From assembly GCA_949825065.1 (NCBI GenBank), contig OX463854.1, positions 11,197,112 to 11,261,111 of the forward strand: 64,000 nucleotides of DNA, written 5' to 3'. Made by a program: the position numbers and the translations under genes. This DNA is from Odontocerum albicorne. Lineage: Eukaryota > Arthropoda > Insecta > Trichoptera > Odontoceridae. Under the pieces are notes generated by a model. That model saw only the letters and a program-made list of their open reading frames with translations. It had not been told where the DNA came from and did not search any database. Below, piece after piece: positions 44,720 to 55,430 of this stretch (position 1 is its first letter; every line of letters begins with the position of its first letter).

Positions 44720-45390
44720 TATTTATTTATTATTACACATGACAAGAAATATACACAATTTGCGAAAAAACAACAGGTAATTTGATTTGGACATACAATT
44801 TTAATGGATCTGGGTTTGTTGCCTTTCATTTGTCGTATCCCCAGTAAACTAGGTTTTTGCCTGTATCTCACTGAGGATATTTAGCATGAAAAAATAAATC
44901 GATACTTCTTTCCGATTTTTGATTACACAAAAACAAAACCCCATTGCACGCTCTCATCAACCTGACAAACTCAACTACAACTGGAAACATCTTGCGAAAT
45001 TCAACTCCTCACACATCATCCCTCCAGAAGGACCAAAAATATTCATCCCACAATATACCGCACACAATCATAAGAATAAAAATTAAAATTAAAACACAAA
45101 ATACACAGAAACACAAAAACAACCAAAATTAAAACAACAAGAAGAAACCTACACTCACGATTCAAACAAATCCTTTCCACTTGTCATTCATCCTGAAAGC
45201 CCAAGTACTCAAAATCCTGTCGCAATAACAACCAGGCTCCGATCGACTGTCGAAATGGTTTTCCTACCTTTGCCTGTATTGAAGTCGGCACGCCATTGTA
45301 TGTAATGGGAGCCAAATAAGCATATTGCCTTTGGGCAAAAGAGGTTTTAACTCTAGGGATGGTGAACATTTCATTAGTTGATAATAAAAG
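44720..45390 (-). mobile_element. LINE-K 3' end with C-terminal coding
   Basis: On the minus strand from 45369 the frame reads FTIPRVKTSFAQRQYAYLAP, ITYNGVPTSIQ and FRQSIGAWLLLRQDFEYLG, ending in TAG at 45184. The (I/V)PRV..xxGQxxFxYxAPxxYNxLP..FK..xxxWLL pattern closes many CR1/jockey-group ORF2 proteins. A UTR of about 460 bp follows to an AATAAATAAATA tail near 44712-44728. It gives the reference for the copies at 9.3 and 24.8-25.7 kb. Confidence 0.8.
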
Positions 45391-46487
45391 GACAATTTAT
45401 CATATATAGTGTTCTGTTGAGAACAAACCATCTTAAAGGGCGCTCTAACTCGGGACTCGAGCCCGCCATTATTGAAGAAGAAAGAAAATATTAAAGTTTT
45501 AATGGATAGCGAATATAACACATAACTCAAAAGAAATAGTAAACAAGATAGCCTTTTAAAACATTCCAATGACGGAGCGAATCAGACATAAGTTGGATAT
45601 TAGTATAATATATAATAATCAGAAAAAAATTCATACATCAAGAATGAAAAAATAATTCTATTCTCAAGATTTATGGAGGAAAATGTAAGAATTAATATTT
45701 TAACAGGGCTTAATACAAGATAAAATAGGTAAGTATTAGTTATTCGAGGCACCGTCCAAATCCCGGAGGAGGCGGTGTGATTTATCTGAAAAAGTTAGAT
45801 TGCGTGTAAGCTCTCAGTACTGAATTATAACCAAGAGACAATTTCGTAATTCCTTTCTCTCTGGTTTACATTTACCTTGGCAAATATCTTCATTTTTACT
45901 TTTGCATAGGCATATCTTGAATGCCTTACTAAGGTATTTTTCTTACTAACCTGAATATAATTTTTATTTATTTGTCGTTGTGTGATAATCTCTGATTAAA
46001 TTACGCTAAACGAAATAAATAAGGGTGTACACTCTGTATTGGCAGGAAGACAAAACACTAAATTAGCGTGTCTATCGAATCTAATTGAAGAAATGTGTTG
46101 TATGTTAATTATTCTAGCAAATGTAGCAAAATATCATTATTTATCTGGTTATTGAGGTGAATCCCATAGTCATTTCAAGAAGGGTCATTTAATGAGAAAA
46201 ACTCAACATTTGCAGTTTCATGAATTATATTTTCAAATTTCCTACTGGCTTATATCTGCAATGACCGCCAACATGTCACAGCTATGACAATCCTTGAGAG
46301 ATGTTGTAATTTCGAATATGTTTTCGATTACTGTCCAAAAATATACATTTTAAACATCTCAATAATATTTATGCATTTAAATTACGATACTCAAATATAT
46401 ATTCAAATTGAAATACTTAAATTGCTTACTTTATCATAAATCTGTTACAAAAAAAATATTGTGGGTTAAGATTGTTTATTTTTATGT
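45391..46487. other. No gene; Repeat G trace at 45385-45470
   Basis: 'gataataaaaggacaat' and 'cttaaagggcgctc' recur near 3489-3550 and, in part, 19973-20000. The remainder is AT-rich and unassigned. Confidence 0.4.
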
Positions 46488-47138
46488 TTAACCCTTCCTG
46501 TCCTGTGATGTGTAACCAGTACACATTGCTTCTAAAAACTTTAATATCTCTATAAATATAATAAACACTGGGTTCAGATTTTAGATATTCCTCTGTAATA
46601 CATTTACGCATTGAGTTAAAAAATAATATTAATAATAATTAGCACTTATCGGTCATATCAGAGATATTTTGTGAAAATCGGGAATAAATTCACCAATACA
46701 ATCAAACGTGTGCCAGCGTGTGACGTAGTATATTCATTCTAAAAACCGCTATGAATGAGGAAGCGACACTATTCACGTCTCACTCTCACTTTACTTCGGT
46801 ATATGGGAACGAAGAAATAGAATCTCAGTTCGCAGTTGTTTCTTCCTTCGAGCTATAACATACACAGTGTTAGTGTTCCGAGTTCCATCTCAGTAGCTAG
46901 TGGGCTTTCATACGAGGTGGTTTTTGCGTCCGTTTTGTGAACGTCGGCGAATGTTTTTTCATGTTTTCAGCAATTAAATTTCAATTATTATCACTTCTGA
47001 CTTCAAATTTAATTAATTTAAGCGATTGGATATGAATATTTTTATTTTTCCCATTTTAAATCGCTCATTTTTACATGTGTATTGAATACACAACACCGGA
47101 ACGCGTGAATTTTTTTAGCACCGGAAGGGAAAGGTTAA
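46488..47138. mobile_element. piggyBac-like MITE 3, 651 bp
   Basis: TTAA on both sides (46488-46491 and 47135-47138). The left end CCCTTCCTGTCC is answered by GGAAGGGAAAGG on the right, an imperfect TIR. Subterminal 'gtgtaaccagtacac' is palindromic. No transposase frame. It is GC-richer than its flanks. Confidence 0.7.
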
Positions 47139-47394
47139 CTAAGGAGACCAATCAACAATCTGTTTGAGCGAAGCGCAAGTTCATGATCGGAAAGACGGCG
47201 AATATTTTCGACGAGATAAGAGGGGGCGACGGGACAGTTAAGTATATTATACAATAGATATATTATGTGAACTTGTCATCTATTTCTCACGTTCAACCAG
47301 TTCAGCTCCTTCTGGCGAAGTGATGTGATTGTGCTTTATTAAGTTCATTATATCTTTATGAAAGACGGGAGGATAGAATACCTATATACTCGTA

Positions 47395-47520
47395 TATAAG
47401 GAAATTCTTTATGACAAGGTGTATGAACGTAACAATGACGAAAGATGTTTGTCAAGATAAAACGAAAAGAAGGTCTGTTCTCTCTCCCTACCTCAAAAAT
47501 GACGTGGTAATAATTGTGCC
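47395..47520 (+). mobile_element. LINE-V 3' terminal fragment
   Basis: 'tttatgacaaggtgtatgaacg', 'ctgttctctctccctacctc' and 'gacgtggtaataattgtgcc' match the ends at 19005-19105. Confidence 0.5.
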
Positions 47521-47819
47521 ACAGATTACAGAATATATGCCACAATTTACATACATGACAACCGTTGGAATCTTTGACTAAGCTTAAAGAAGATCGAGTA
47601 AAAACTAAAGTATTGTAGGTTATCTGTATGGTCATTATTAAGTGGAATATTTAACTTCAAGGTTTCCCGGCAAGGAGAATGGCATGGACTTCTGCTTGCA
47701 GAAATATTCCTTTATAATTATTGTTCGACTTTTCCAAGAGAGGCATTTGACATTACTTAAGAATCGAAAAAAATATGGATGGCTAGTCTATAAGTTTTAT
47801 TTATACCCTCAAATGCTAG

Positions 47820-48215
47820 GTAGACAAAAGTATCAACTTTGATATATGGGAGGGAAACGTGGACGTGGAACAATACTGAAAAGCGCTGAATAAATGCTGT
47901 AATACACGGGGGACAATGTATGACAGAATACAGAATCAAGTGATAAGATATGAGTAACTTAAGACTGGTGTGATGACTAAGATAAAGAAGAACTCTCAGA
48001 GATGGTTTGGACACGTGGAACGAATGAATGAAGAAAGATTAACAAAACAGATATATGCAGTGCAAATGTGAGTGGAAGGCGTTGTAGGGGAAAAACAAAT
48101 AAAATATGATTGGATTAAAAGTATGATGTTTTGAAAGAAGGAAACATAAGAAGGAAGAGAAGTTTTTGGAGTTGTATGAGAAGGAGTACGGATGTTGAAG
48201 AAGCCGTATTTCAAG
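47820..48215 (+). mobile_element. LINE-V copy including RT-downstream region
   Basis: The plus strand gives STLIYGRETWTWN (a decayed LLYGxExW landmark, 47837-47870), then 'agatggtttggacacgtggaacgaatgaatg' encoding RWFGHVERMNEE (48000-48030), LTKQIYAVQM, and a degenerate R-rich tail. Several stops; not functional. Confidence 0.75.
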
Positions 48216-48229
48216 TGTCGCTCAGGTCC

Positions 48230-48480
48230 TTCAGGAAAAATCTCTTGAATTTAGTGTAGTACTTGAAATAATTTAATATTTTTATATTATCTTACAGGCT
48301 ACATTTTGTTATAGTGTTTTAGTGTAACATATACATTTTTACAATTGTTTTTATAAGTCTTAAAACATTGAACTGTTTTGTACTGGTTTTTTTTTGTACT
48401 TGTTATGTTTGGTCCTTGTACGAATTAGGAAAATCTGTAATGTACAAAGGACCTGAAAAAAATAATTAATAAATGGAGTT
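48230..48480 (+). mobile_element. Retroposon 3' end with terminal hairpin
   Basis: 'ggtccttgtac' (48411) and 'gtacaaaggacc' (48439) can pair just before a 'taattaataaatgg' tail. A stem upstream of a short simple-repeat tail is typical of a LINE 3' end recognised by its RT. A similar stem/tail is at 53515-53560. Confidence 0.5.
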
Positions 48481-48574
48481 AAATGAAGAAAAAAAGCGAA
48501 ATATGTGTTTTAATATAGAACATTCTTGGTCTTTGTTCTCTCCGACTATCTCAGTACAGCATGGAACTCGCTGT

Positions 48575-48823
48575 ACTATATTGTATTACACTTATATTAC
48601 ATACCGTACAATCTGGTGTGTTTATTGACATGTTGCATTCTCTTCCAACCAAGCAAAAAGGTATTAAACAAGCCTTAAGTGAAAACTAGAGAAGAATCCT
48701 TTTTAAAAGAAATCTGGGTACCAACGGGATTCCAACTGGCTACCCTCGGATTTGTAGATTAGTTACCTAACGACCTCTATTATCAAGTTGATCTTATCAG
48801 GTCAACTTGATAATAGAGATCGT
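48575..48823 (-). mobile_element. SINE-C copy ending in a hairpin
   Basis: The minus strand shows the tail ('ctggtgtgtttattg' complement region), 'ctcttccaaccaagc', 'gaagaatcctttttaaaa' and the head 'gggtagccagttggaatccc'. At the head end, arms 48770-48791 and 48802-48823 are inverted copies (one mismatch) around 10 nt, so the 5' end of the SINE has been copied back on itself. Confidence 0.65.
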
Positions 48824-48829
48824 CAAATA

Positions 48830-49499
48830 AATGACCCCGAGAAAAAGAAAAAGAAAGAACAAAATCACTTAATCGAACCGTCTATTCATTAAGCGCATCT
48901 TTCTTCAACAAATCATCGGTTCAGAGATTGATCGGTGCACCATTGTAAATAGCGAAATCAGCGTTCTCCTCATTAGGGTCGGCATCTCTACTACATTTCT
49001 TGAAGCATACAAGAAAAATAGCGAAAAACAAAAATAATTAGCCTATACGCTAATCAACTGCCGAGTGGTTTTGTTTGCGAGGTGGAGCATGCCACGTGAC
49101 AGCAAGATGGCCGACCGATCTCCTAATTACATTTTCACGTTTCACGTAATTAAGCTCAGAATCAAAATGATATTCCGCTCCGATCAGATAAGGCCTTAAT
49201 GAAAAATTATCACCACGCACTACGAGAACACGGCCGACATCAGGGGTGGACGAAATCAGTTATTTATTGTGATGTTCAAAAAATCAATTTTCATTCTTTT
49301 TTAATTGAATGAAATTATCACGACTAATGCGTTTCATGATTAGCTATGTTATACATATACATATTAATGTTAATGCTGTGATGAAAATAAACATTACAAA
49401 AAGAAAGAAATTATGGGAGTAAAATACTTATTGTTAAGAATAACATTGTATTTTTTAATTGAAACTTGTGAAAATTGTTTCAAATTAGATGAAATGCAT
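48830..49499. other. No gene seen
   Basis: 48900-49260 is GC-richer and single copy in the window, but no frame shows a motif. Confidence 0.35.
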
Positions 49500-49685
49500 T
49501 GTATTCTAAATCGGAAGTATATTCCGCTGGAACCCAGATTTTTTTCAAAAGGATTCCAGTCTGGTTTTCACTAAAAGCTTCTTTAACATCTTCCTAGTTA
49601 GTAGGAAGAAATTGCCACATAGCAATAAGCCCGCCAGGTTGTACTACATACAACGAAAGTGTAATACGAAACATATAATGAGTGA
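49500..49685 (+). mobile_element. SINE-C copy
   Basis: 'aaaggattccagtctggtttt', 'agcaataagcccgccaggtt' and 'gaaagtgtaatacg' define the family body. The head is eroded. Confidence 0.7.
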
Positions 49686-50124
49686 AAACATTAATCCGAA
49701 GATGCCCAATAACACACGGGCAATTGCCTAGTTTTTTTGACCCTGGATACAAAACATCTTATATGTAATATTTTGTTTCACATTATTACACGATAGGCCA
49801 TCTGAGGCTCTGTCGTACTGAGTACTTTTGTGAATCATCTTGTGGATGAAAAAGCGCATGTGCATTTATTAGTTTAAAGTGTGTATACTGTTGAACTTCA
49901 GCAAACGCAAAGTAATGACAGATAACACGAAAACTATCGATGGCATGGATATCAAAATTCCAAAACAACTGGCAAGTTTAATCTATTGCAGTCTTTTATT
50001 TTATACAAATTTTATAAAACGTTGTTTTTACACTGCTTTGTAGCACTTTAAGAATTTATTAATAGCATATAATCTACAGAAATAATTTAGATATACGAGT
50101 ATAACGGTCTTAGAGAAAACCGCA

Positions 50125-50190
50125 AAGAATCAATCATTGGGCTCCCGCTTGCTTAGAGAGAGTCTTAACCATTAAACCACGGTCACTTAC
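50125..50190 (-). mobile_element. tRNA-like SINE head
   Basis: The minus strand reads 'gaccgtggtttaatggttaa', 'ctaagcaagcgggagcccaat', the same head as 22955 and 31829. No tail recognised. Confidence 0.5.
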
Positions 50191-50719
50191 ATGATTTTCT
50201 TACGTTTGTACATTTACGAGTATATCTTGTATATTAATTAAATCAATAGAAACACCGAGGAAATCCTCTTCAGACTATTTTCAGAGATTTTAATAATTCT
50301 ATGACTGATATGTTTTATTTTAAAAGACAATTCTTTATTTATTATCAGAATTTATATTACAAGAAAATATTACAATGAAATTGTAACGAAAATTCACAAA
50401 TTATGGCAGCCCTGTTATAAAAGCAGAATACAAGTGAATGATCTAACAAATGTGACAATTATTATGGGCAAAACAACGTGAAATTAAAAATCGCGTAATT
50501 ATCCTTTCGCTTCGCTTAATATTCAAAACGAATGCTTTTCATTTATTAAAATACATTTCTTCTAAGTTTTCAATTTGGCCCGCTCCATTTTTAAGTTTAC
50601 CAAATGACTATTACCGAAGCGAAATTCATTCATCGTGGATGGCACGTGTACGAGTATAACGTGATTCGTTTTTTTATTATAATTTCAAAATTATATTATT
50701 TAAAAAAATATATGATTAT
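50191..50719. other. No gene seen
   Basis: AT-rich. Octamers at 50215 and 50649 (and one at 50094 just before). Confidence 0.4.
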
Positions 50720-50870
50720 ATACCGAGCAAAGAATGAAAGAAATAATGTTCGATAGGAGTATTTTACGAGATGTATGAATGTGAAAGAGACAAAGACTAT
50801 GTGAAAAGCATATATACACATAAACATGTCCTCTCTGCCATACCGCAAAAGAATAGATTTAATAGTATTT
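50720..50870 (+). mobile_element. LINE-V 3' terminal fragment
   Basis: 'cgagatgtatgaatgtgaaag' (R-C-M-N-V-K equivalent) and 'cctctctgccataccgcaaaag' match LINE-V ends. Confidence 0.45.
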
Positions 50871-50929
50871 TTGTAACCTCAAAATAAATAAAAGCATTAA
50901 TTTGCTTAAAAAGTTCTAAAATATTGATG

Positions 50930-51157
50930 ACTATAGTTCGGAAATTCTAGGATGAGTCCTGTGACAGCTCACAAATTTGCCCCAATACAACCTTATGTAA
51001 TGTACGAGTATTTACCTAAATAACTTGCTATTTATTAGAATTGAGGCCTATATTAAAGTTGATAAAATAATAAAAATTACTGAACATCGTTACATGGTTG
51101 TATTGGGGCAAATTTGTGAGCTGTCTCAGGACTCTTCCTAAAATTTCCAAACTATAA
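50930..51157. mobile_element. MITE with about 61-bp TIRs
   Basis: Left 50932-50992 and right 51096-51156 are inverted copies, sharing 'gacagctcacaaatttgccc' and 'caatacaacc', and starting TATAGTTYGGAAAT at a probable TA. The interior of about 100 bp is non-coding. An octamer (51003) lies next to the left TIR. Confidence 0.85.
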
Positions 51158-51395
51158 TCCATTTTATGGACTAGAAACAATAATATTTTAGAGCTCGATT
51201 TACATATCGAAAGTCAGTAAAATCGAACGCGGCTACACACAATCTCATCATCCATAGATTGACTATGTCACGGTATGGCAAAACAGCTGTCACTATGTAA
51301 ATTCGGGTTCGATAAAAAAATATGCAAAACTATAAAAAATGTTCAATTTACATTAAAACATAGCATCACGCTATTTTCCTTTCAGTGTGGAAACA

Positions 51396-51670
51396 AAACT
51401 GAGTCAGACTTTCCCAACTCAATATACATCATAATTCTCTTCTACATCCACACACCTTCTAATACAATCCTTGGAATTCTCTGACTTCCAATGTATCCTT
51501 CCTTTAAATTATCATTCACTTGATCCAACCACACTTTTATTGATTTTCCTCAACCATGCCTACCCCTCACATTTGCGATGACGTTTATTTTGTTAGTCTT
51601 TCTTCATTCATTCGTTCTGCTTTATCCATTCGCCCAAATCATTTCAAAGTACTCTTCGTCCTCTTACATT
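51396..51670 (-). mobile_element. LINE-V fragment
   Basis: The minus strand matches 'ctacatccacacaccttcta', 'cacttgatccaaccacactt', 'ttgattttcctcaaccatgc' and 'cattcattcgttctgc' of the LINE-V series. Confidence 0.6.
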
Positions 51671-51774
51671 ATACATTATCACCCCATTAATGTTTAATTT
51701 GATTTTCGTAAAAAAAAAAGTTTTATGAATTGAATATCATCAGCACCAATAATAAAAAAAAAGTTAATTTAAAG

Positions 51775-51945
51775 AGGTGCATGGCTAGCGGTAACGCGCT
51801 GGACTTCAGTGCGAAAGGTCGCCAATTCAAACCCCCACGCTGTGTTACTCCCCTCGAATGACACGGGCATTTTTTCCATCTAGTATTCGGGGGTATAAAG
51901 ATATCTATGACTTCGGTCATATATATTATTTAAAATAAAAAAAGA
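51775..51945 (+). mobile_element. SINE-A head and middle
   Basis: Box A-like TGGCTAGCGG (51782-51791), box B-like aattcaaacc (51824-51833), then 'cccctcgaatgacacgggca', 'ctagtattcgggggtataaa' and 'gacttcggtc'. It shows most clearly that the SINE-A head derives from a tRNA. The tail is missing. Confidence 0.75.
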
Positions 51946-52445
51946 TCGAAAAGGCAAAAATCTACAGACTGTCTTATTTTCTACAGTTTTCTTATCAAAT
52001 ATATTTTAACAATACACGGTATGTAGAATGACAAAGGTGACTAATTGTATTTTCGCGTAACCACCAGCGCCACCTGTGGATGAATAAATGAGTTAACTAG
52101 CGACACATTTCGACTATCTCCCGTAAAAGTTTCAAAGCGCTGGCATCGCTGGTTCATTCGTAATGACGTTACAATTGACAGTCTCTTCCGAGTCTGAGTA
52201 GAAGTGCCACATAAACTTTTGAAATAATTCAAACTGTTTATGGTAGAGAATCAATTAGTCGTAAGAACGTTTTTAAGTGGTATGCAAGATTCATGCATTA
52301 GCATATAATAGTGTATATACTTGTACTAATGCAGGAATATATCAACTAGCTGTATAATGCTTGAGTCAATTTGGTACCTCCGAAATACACATACAAATCG
52401 AGTTTATTTTAAGTGATCATTAACTTTTTGTTGAAATAAATAATT
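51946..52445. other. No gene seen
   Basis: Single-copy-looking sequence. 52040-52210 is GC-richer without a recognisable motif. It directly precedes the candidate exon. Confidence 0.35.
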
Positions 52446-52451
52446 ATTTAC

Positions 52452-52684
52452 TTAATAAGATTTTCTTCTTCCATGACGTCGGTCCTTAAATCCGTCGACG
52501 CTGCTATTCTTTTCCCGCTCTGGTGTGTCACCGCCAAGGAGTTCTTTTGGGCAGTTCCTTCATGGTCACTAGATGACGTCGGGCCCATAATAAATAAAGA
52601 AGATTTCGATCTTTTAGAGTTGATCACGCTGTTATGGAGACTTATTCTGTTCCCCTTAACAGCGTGGGCGGGGGTGGAATCGAA
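52452..52684 (-). CDS. Candidate internal exon of an unrecognised host gene
   Basis: This GC-rich block (roughly half G+C against about one third around it) is open on the minus strand: FDSTPAHAVKGNRISLHNSV, then SKRSKSSLFIMGPTSSSDHEG, AQKNSLAVTHQSGKR and AASTDLRTDVMEEENLI. It is bounded by an acceptor-like catcag (52685-52690 complement) and a donor-like AA|GTAAAT (52446-52451 complement), phase 0 to 2. The peptide is hydrophilic and rich in Ser, Lys and Arg, like a cytoplasmic linker with phosphorylation-type sites. I do not recognise the family. The acceptor has a poor pyrimidine tract. The plus-strand frame at 52473-52688 is the likely shadow, though the reverse cannot be excluded. Confidence 0.35.
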
Positions 52685-52989
52685 CTGATGTTTAGTTGAA
52701 TTTTTTTAACTCGAAACTAATTAAAATGAGATGTTTCTAAAATACAAAGCTTTGTTTAGATTAGGCTATACACAAAATGGTTATGTTTTATTTTATTATT
52801 ATTGCCTTATATAAACTACGTGGACATATTTTAAATGAATATTAAATAGTAATTTTAACGAATATTATTTGGCTTTTATATAATTATTTGGTATTCTCGT
52901 GGCCTTGAGACAGATTTTATTATTTTCTTCTCAAGCTTTGTATTGTAGATTGAATTTAATTAACAGTATTTGATTTGTGTTCTTCTTTC

Positions 52990-53430
52990 CGTTGATTATA
53001 TACATTGATGTATCAAACATCGTTAAATATACATTGATGTATCAAACATCGTTAAATATACATTACTGTATCAAACATCGTTGAATATACATTGATGTAT
53101 CAAACATCGTTGAATATACATTGATGTATCGAACATCGTTGAATAAACATTGATGTATCGAACATCGTTGAATATACTCGTACATTGATGTATCAAACAT
53201 CGTTGGTTATACGAGTATATTGATGTATCAAACATCGTTGACTATACATTGATGTATCAAACATCGTTGGTTATATATTGATGTATGAAACATCGTTGAC
53301 TATACATTGATGTATCAAACATCGTTGGTTATATATTGATATATCAAACATCGTTGACTATACATTTATGTATCAAACATCGTTCAAACATCGTTGACTA
53401 TACTCGTACATTGATGTATCAAACATCATA
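52990..53430. repeat. 29-bp satellite, about 14 units
   Basis: The unit is 'tacattgatgtatcaaacat' plus 'cgttgaata' or the variants cgttggtta/cgttgacta. Two sub-variants alternate near the 3' side, suggesting higher-order doubling. At 53175, 53210 and 53401 the same TA of the unit is replaced by TACTCGTA or TACGAGTA, while the neighbouring units are intact. This is the clearest proof that the octamer is inserted. Confidence 0.95.
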
Positions 53431-53489
53431 TTTTGGCAAATATATATCCCCTGAATTGTTTATTTTTTAAGGTGTTGATGCGTCATCTT

Positions 53490-53575
53490 TTGTTACATAA
53501 TTTTTATTATAATAGCAAAGGACACTTATGTGTCCTTTACTTTATCAATAAATAAATAAATATAACACCATAAGT
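53490..53575 (+). mobile_element. Retroposon 3' end (hairpin plus AATA tail)
   Basis: 'aaaggacac' ttat 'gtgtccttt' forms a stem at 53517-53538, followed by 'caataaataaataaat'. It is the 3' end of a LINE or SINE without recognisable body. Confidence 0.5.
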
Positions 53576-53689
53576 CATCGAAATATTCCTTTGATTGATG
53601 GTATATTACTTTTTTTTTTTATGTATTGTATATTGGTCATGAATTTTGTAAAAATAAATAATTATGTTAACAGTTTATGCGATCATGTA

Positions 53690-54050
53690 ACTTCCTTCTA
53701 TGGACAGCATGGTGAACTTATGTCTCCATTCTCGAAGAACTGACAATCACCAACAGATTGTCGAAAATATGGCGAAATTTGACGAGTCTTCCGATTCTTT
53801 GGGCACATTGCTCGTGGCCAAGAAGAAAGTTTGGAGAAGTTTGTGGTTACTGGAGGCGTGGAAGGACGACGCACAAGAGATAAAATCCCAATGCGTTGAA
53901 CTAACCAAGTCAGAGTCGCAACTGGACTACTCATAACAACTGCCCTTCAAGCCGCGGAGTGCAGAGATGGATGGAGAGGAGCAGAGAGGATGCAGAGATG
54001 GATGGGAGTCACGATGCTCAGTCATGAGCTACACAACATGATAGATGGTA
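53690..54050 (+). pseudogene. LINE C-terminal coding fragment
   Basis: The frame from about 53783 reads FGHIARGQEESLEKFVVTGG, VEGRRTRDKIPMR, a stop where Trp is expected (TGG to TGA), then TNQVRVATGLLITTALQAAE and RDGWRGAE. This is the FGHI.R...LEKLVVTGxVEGxRxRGRSPxRWTDQV..A..DR..WR tail of an insect LINE, the same motif as the amplified unit at 6300-6605. The longest frames on either strand (53700-53936, 53698-53934) are out of frame with it. A 'tgcagagatggatgg' duplication lies at 53959-53996. Confidence 0.75.
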
Positions 54051-54064
54051 ACTTTCTTCATTTA

Positions 54065-54145
54065 CTTTTGTCTGACTGGTTTGAAGAGTTTTACCCCCTG
54101 GCAATAAGCCTACCAAATTGGTATACAAAGAAATGTTAAAATAAA
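54065..54145 (+). mobile_element. SINE-C tail
   Basis: 'gactggtttgaagag', 'ggcaataagcctaccaaatt' and an AAATAAATAAAG end. Confidence 0.5.
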
Positions 54146-55004
54146 TAAAGATCTCGGCCTATCGGATACAACTCTCCCTATCTAGATCTACGCTCAAACC
54201 AAAGTAGAGATCTTGGAATATCTCAAATGTTTTTCAGATTTCATTTGAACAATTGCAATGTATGACTTATTTTTCGTGTGAATTTGATCTTTATAGTATA
54301 ACCTAAATATTTCAACCAACTAGAATGAATTTAATGGAATAAAACAAAAGATGTTCAGTTATTTACATTCAAGTTAACATTTTTTGCTACTGGTATATCT
54401 TGTCATAAATATCCTGCAAAACTTTTCATTCTTCTTTCTACATTTATTGATTTGACCATGTCATATGTATTGGATTTGTTTGAACTTCTTGTACCCTCTT
54501 TACAACTCATAAAGATTTTTGTCTAAATATTTAACTGTCCATTGTTAATGCCCCCTCTTTTCTCTAAATAGCTAAATATTTTTAAATTCAGTCATTCCTT
54601 AAGCTATCCAATTTAATTTAAAACAATTCAAAACAGGTATGACTTACAAATGTTTTTGTTTGTTTTGCACTGGACTAAAAATTAAGCAATTCATTTACTA
54701 ACAAGTCGTATAAATACTTCCTTGAATAATCAAACGTAGAAAACTCACTTTTGATTTTATATTATATATACTTTTCTCGATTATTATAATACCTTGAACT
54801 GGTGTATTTTACGAGACAGTGCTGAACAAGTTGTGTAAGATTATTTTGATGTATTTATCAACACAAAAGAAGAATGAAAGTTATTATTATCTCAATACTT
54901 CGATGTTTGTTTTCCTTTTTGGGATGTCAAAACAAAATTTAGAATAACACTTAAGTCCACCTCACGGCAAAAGTGTTAATATCACATATCGAAAGATATA
55001 CAAA
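54146..55004. other. No gene seen
   Basis: AT-rich, unassigned. Confidence 0.4.
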
Positions 55005-55012
55005 TACTCGTA

Positions 55013-55260
55013 TTTAAATAAAGGTTTATTGATAGCAACAGAGTATGTACATTTATAAATACATTCCGAAATTGTATATATACCTCAAGATAAATGGCAG
55101 AAAATACATTTAAGAGAGAAGTTATCAAAAGGTCTGGGCTCATCTCATAACATCCTCCCGGTCGAGATACACCCCACCAATGTATAACGAGCCCGGCAGT
55201 GATGACATCAGCCGTTTTAGTTTTCAGCCCACACCCTTGTATATGTTAATTAAGAAAAAA
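55013..55260 (-). mobile_element. LINE-M 3' end
   Basis: Minus-strand counterpart of 19965-20310 ('aaggtttattgatagcaac', 'aaaggtctgggctcatctc', 'cagcccacacccttgta'). An octamer (55005) sits exactly at the tail boundary. Confidence 0.7.
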
Positions 55261-55293
55261 AATTATAAAGTGAAACCACGAATACTAGCTTAA

Positions 55294-55430
55294 ATTTCTT
55301 TGTAGTTCATCTTCCCTTGGTAAGTTTTCTGCGGTGTTCTTACCAAATATTTTTTTTTCTAAACTCACGAAGATGCAGGTAAGTACCCCAACTAATAAAG
55401 CAGTAGTCACCATCTTTCTATCCTAACACT
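55294..55430 (+). repeat. Repeat B copy
   Basis: Same blocks as 18826-18945 ('tttctttgtagtt', 'taagttttctgcgg', 'gatgcaggtaagtacccc'). Confidence 0.55.

Noticed and set aside
45264..45569. 101-codon minus-strand frame as a host gene
   Set aside because: It overlaps the LINE-K tail in another frame. The shorter frame 45184-45369 carries the recognisable motif.
52990..53430. Regular 29-bp repeats resembling a CRISPR array
   Set aside because: There are no unique spacers: the whole unit repeats without gaps. The setting is an insect nuclear genome. It is a satellite.
53698..53936. Two overlapping 78-codon frames on opposite strands
   Set aside because: Neither matches a family. The third reading (plus strand, different frame, one stop) is a clear LINE tail.
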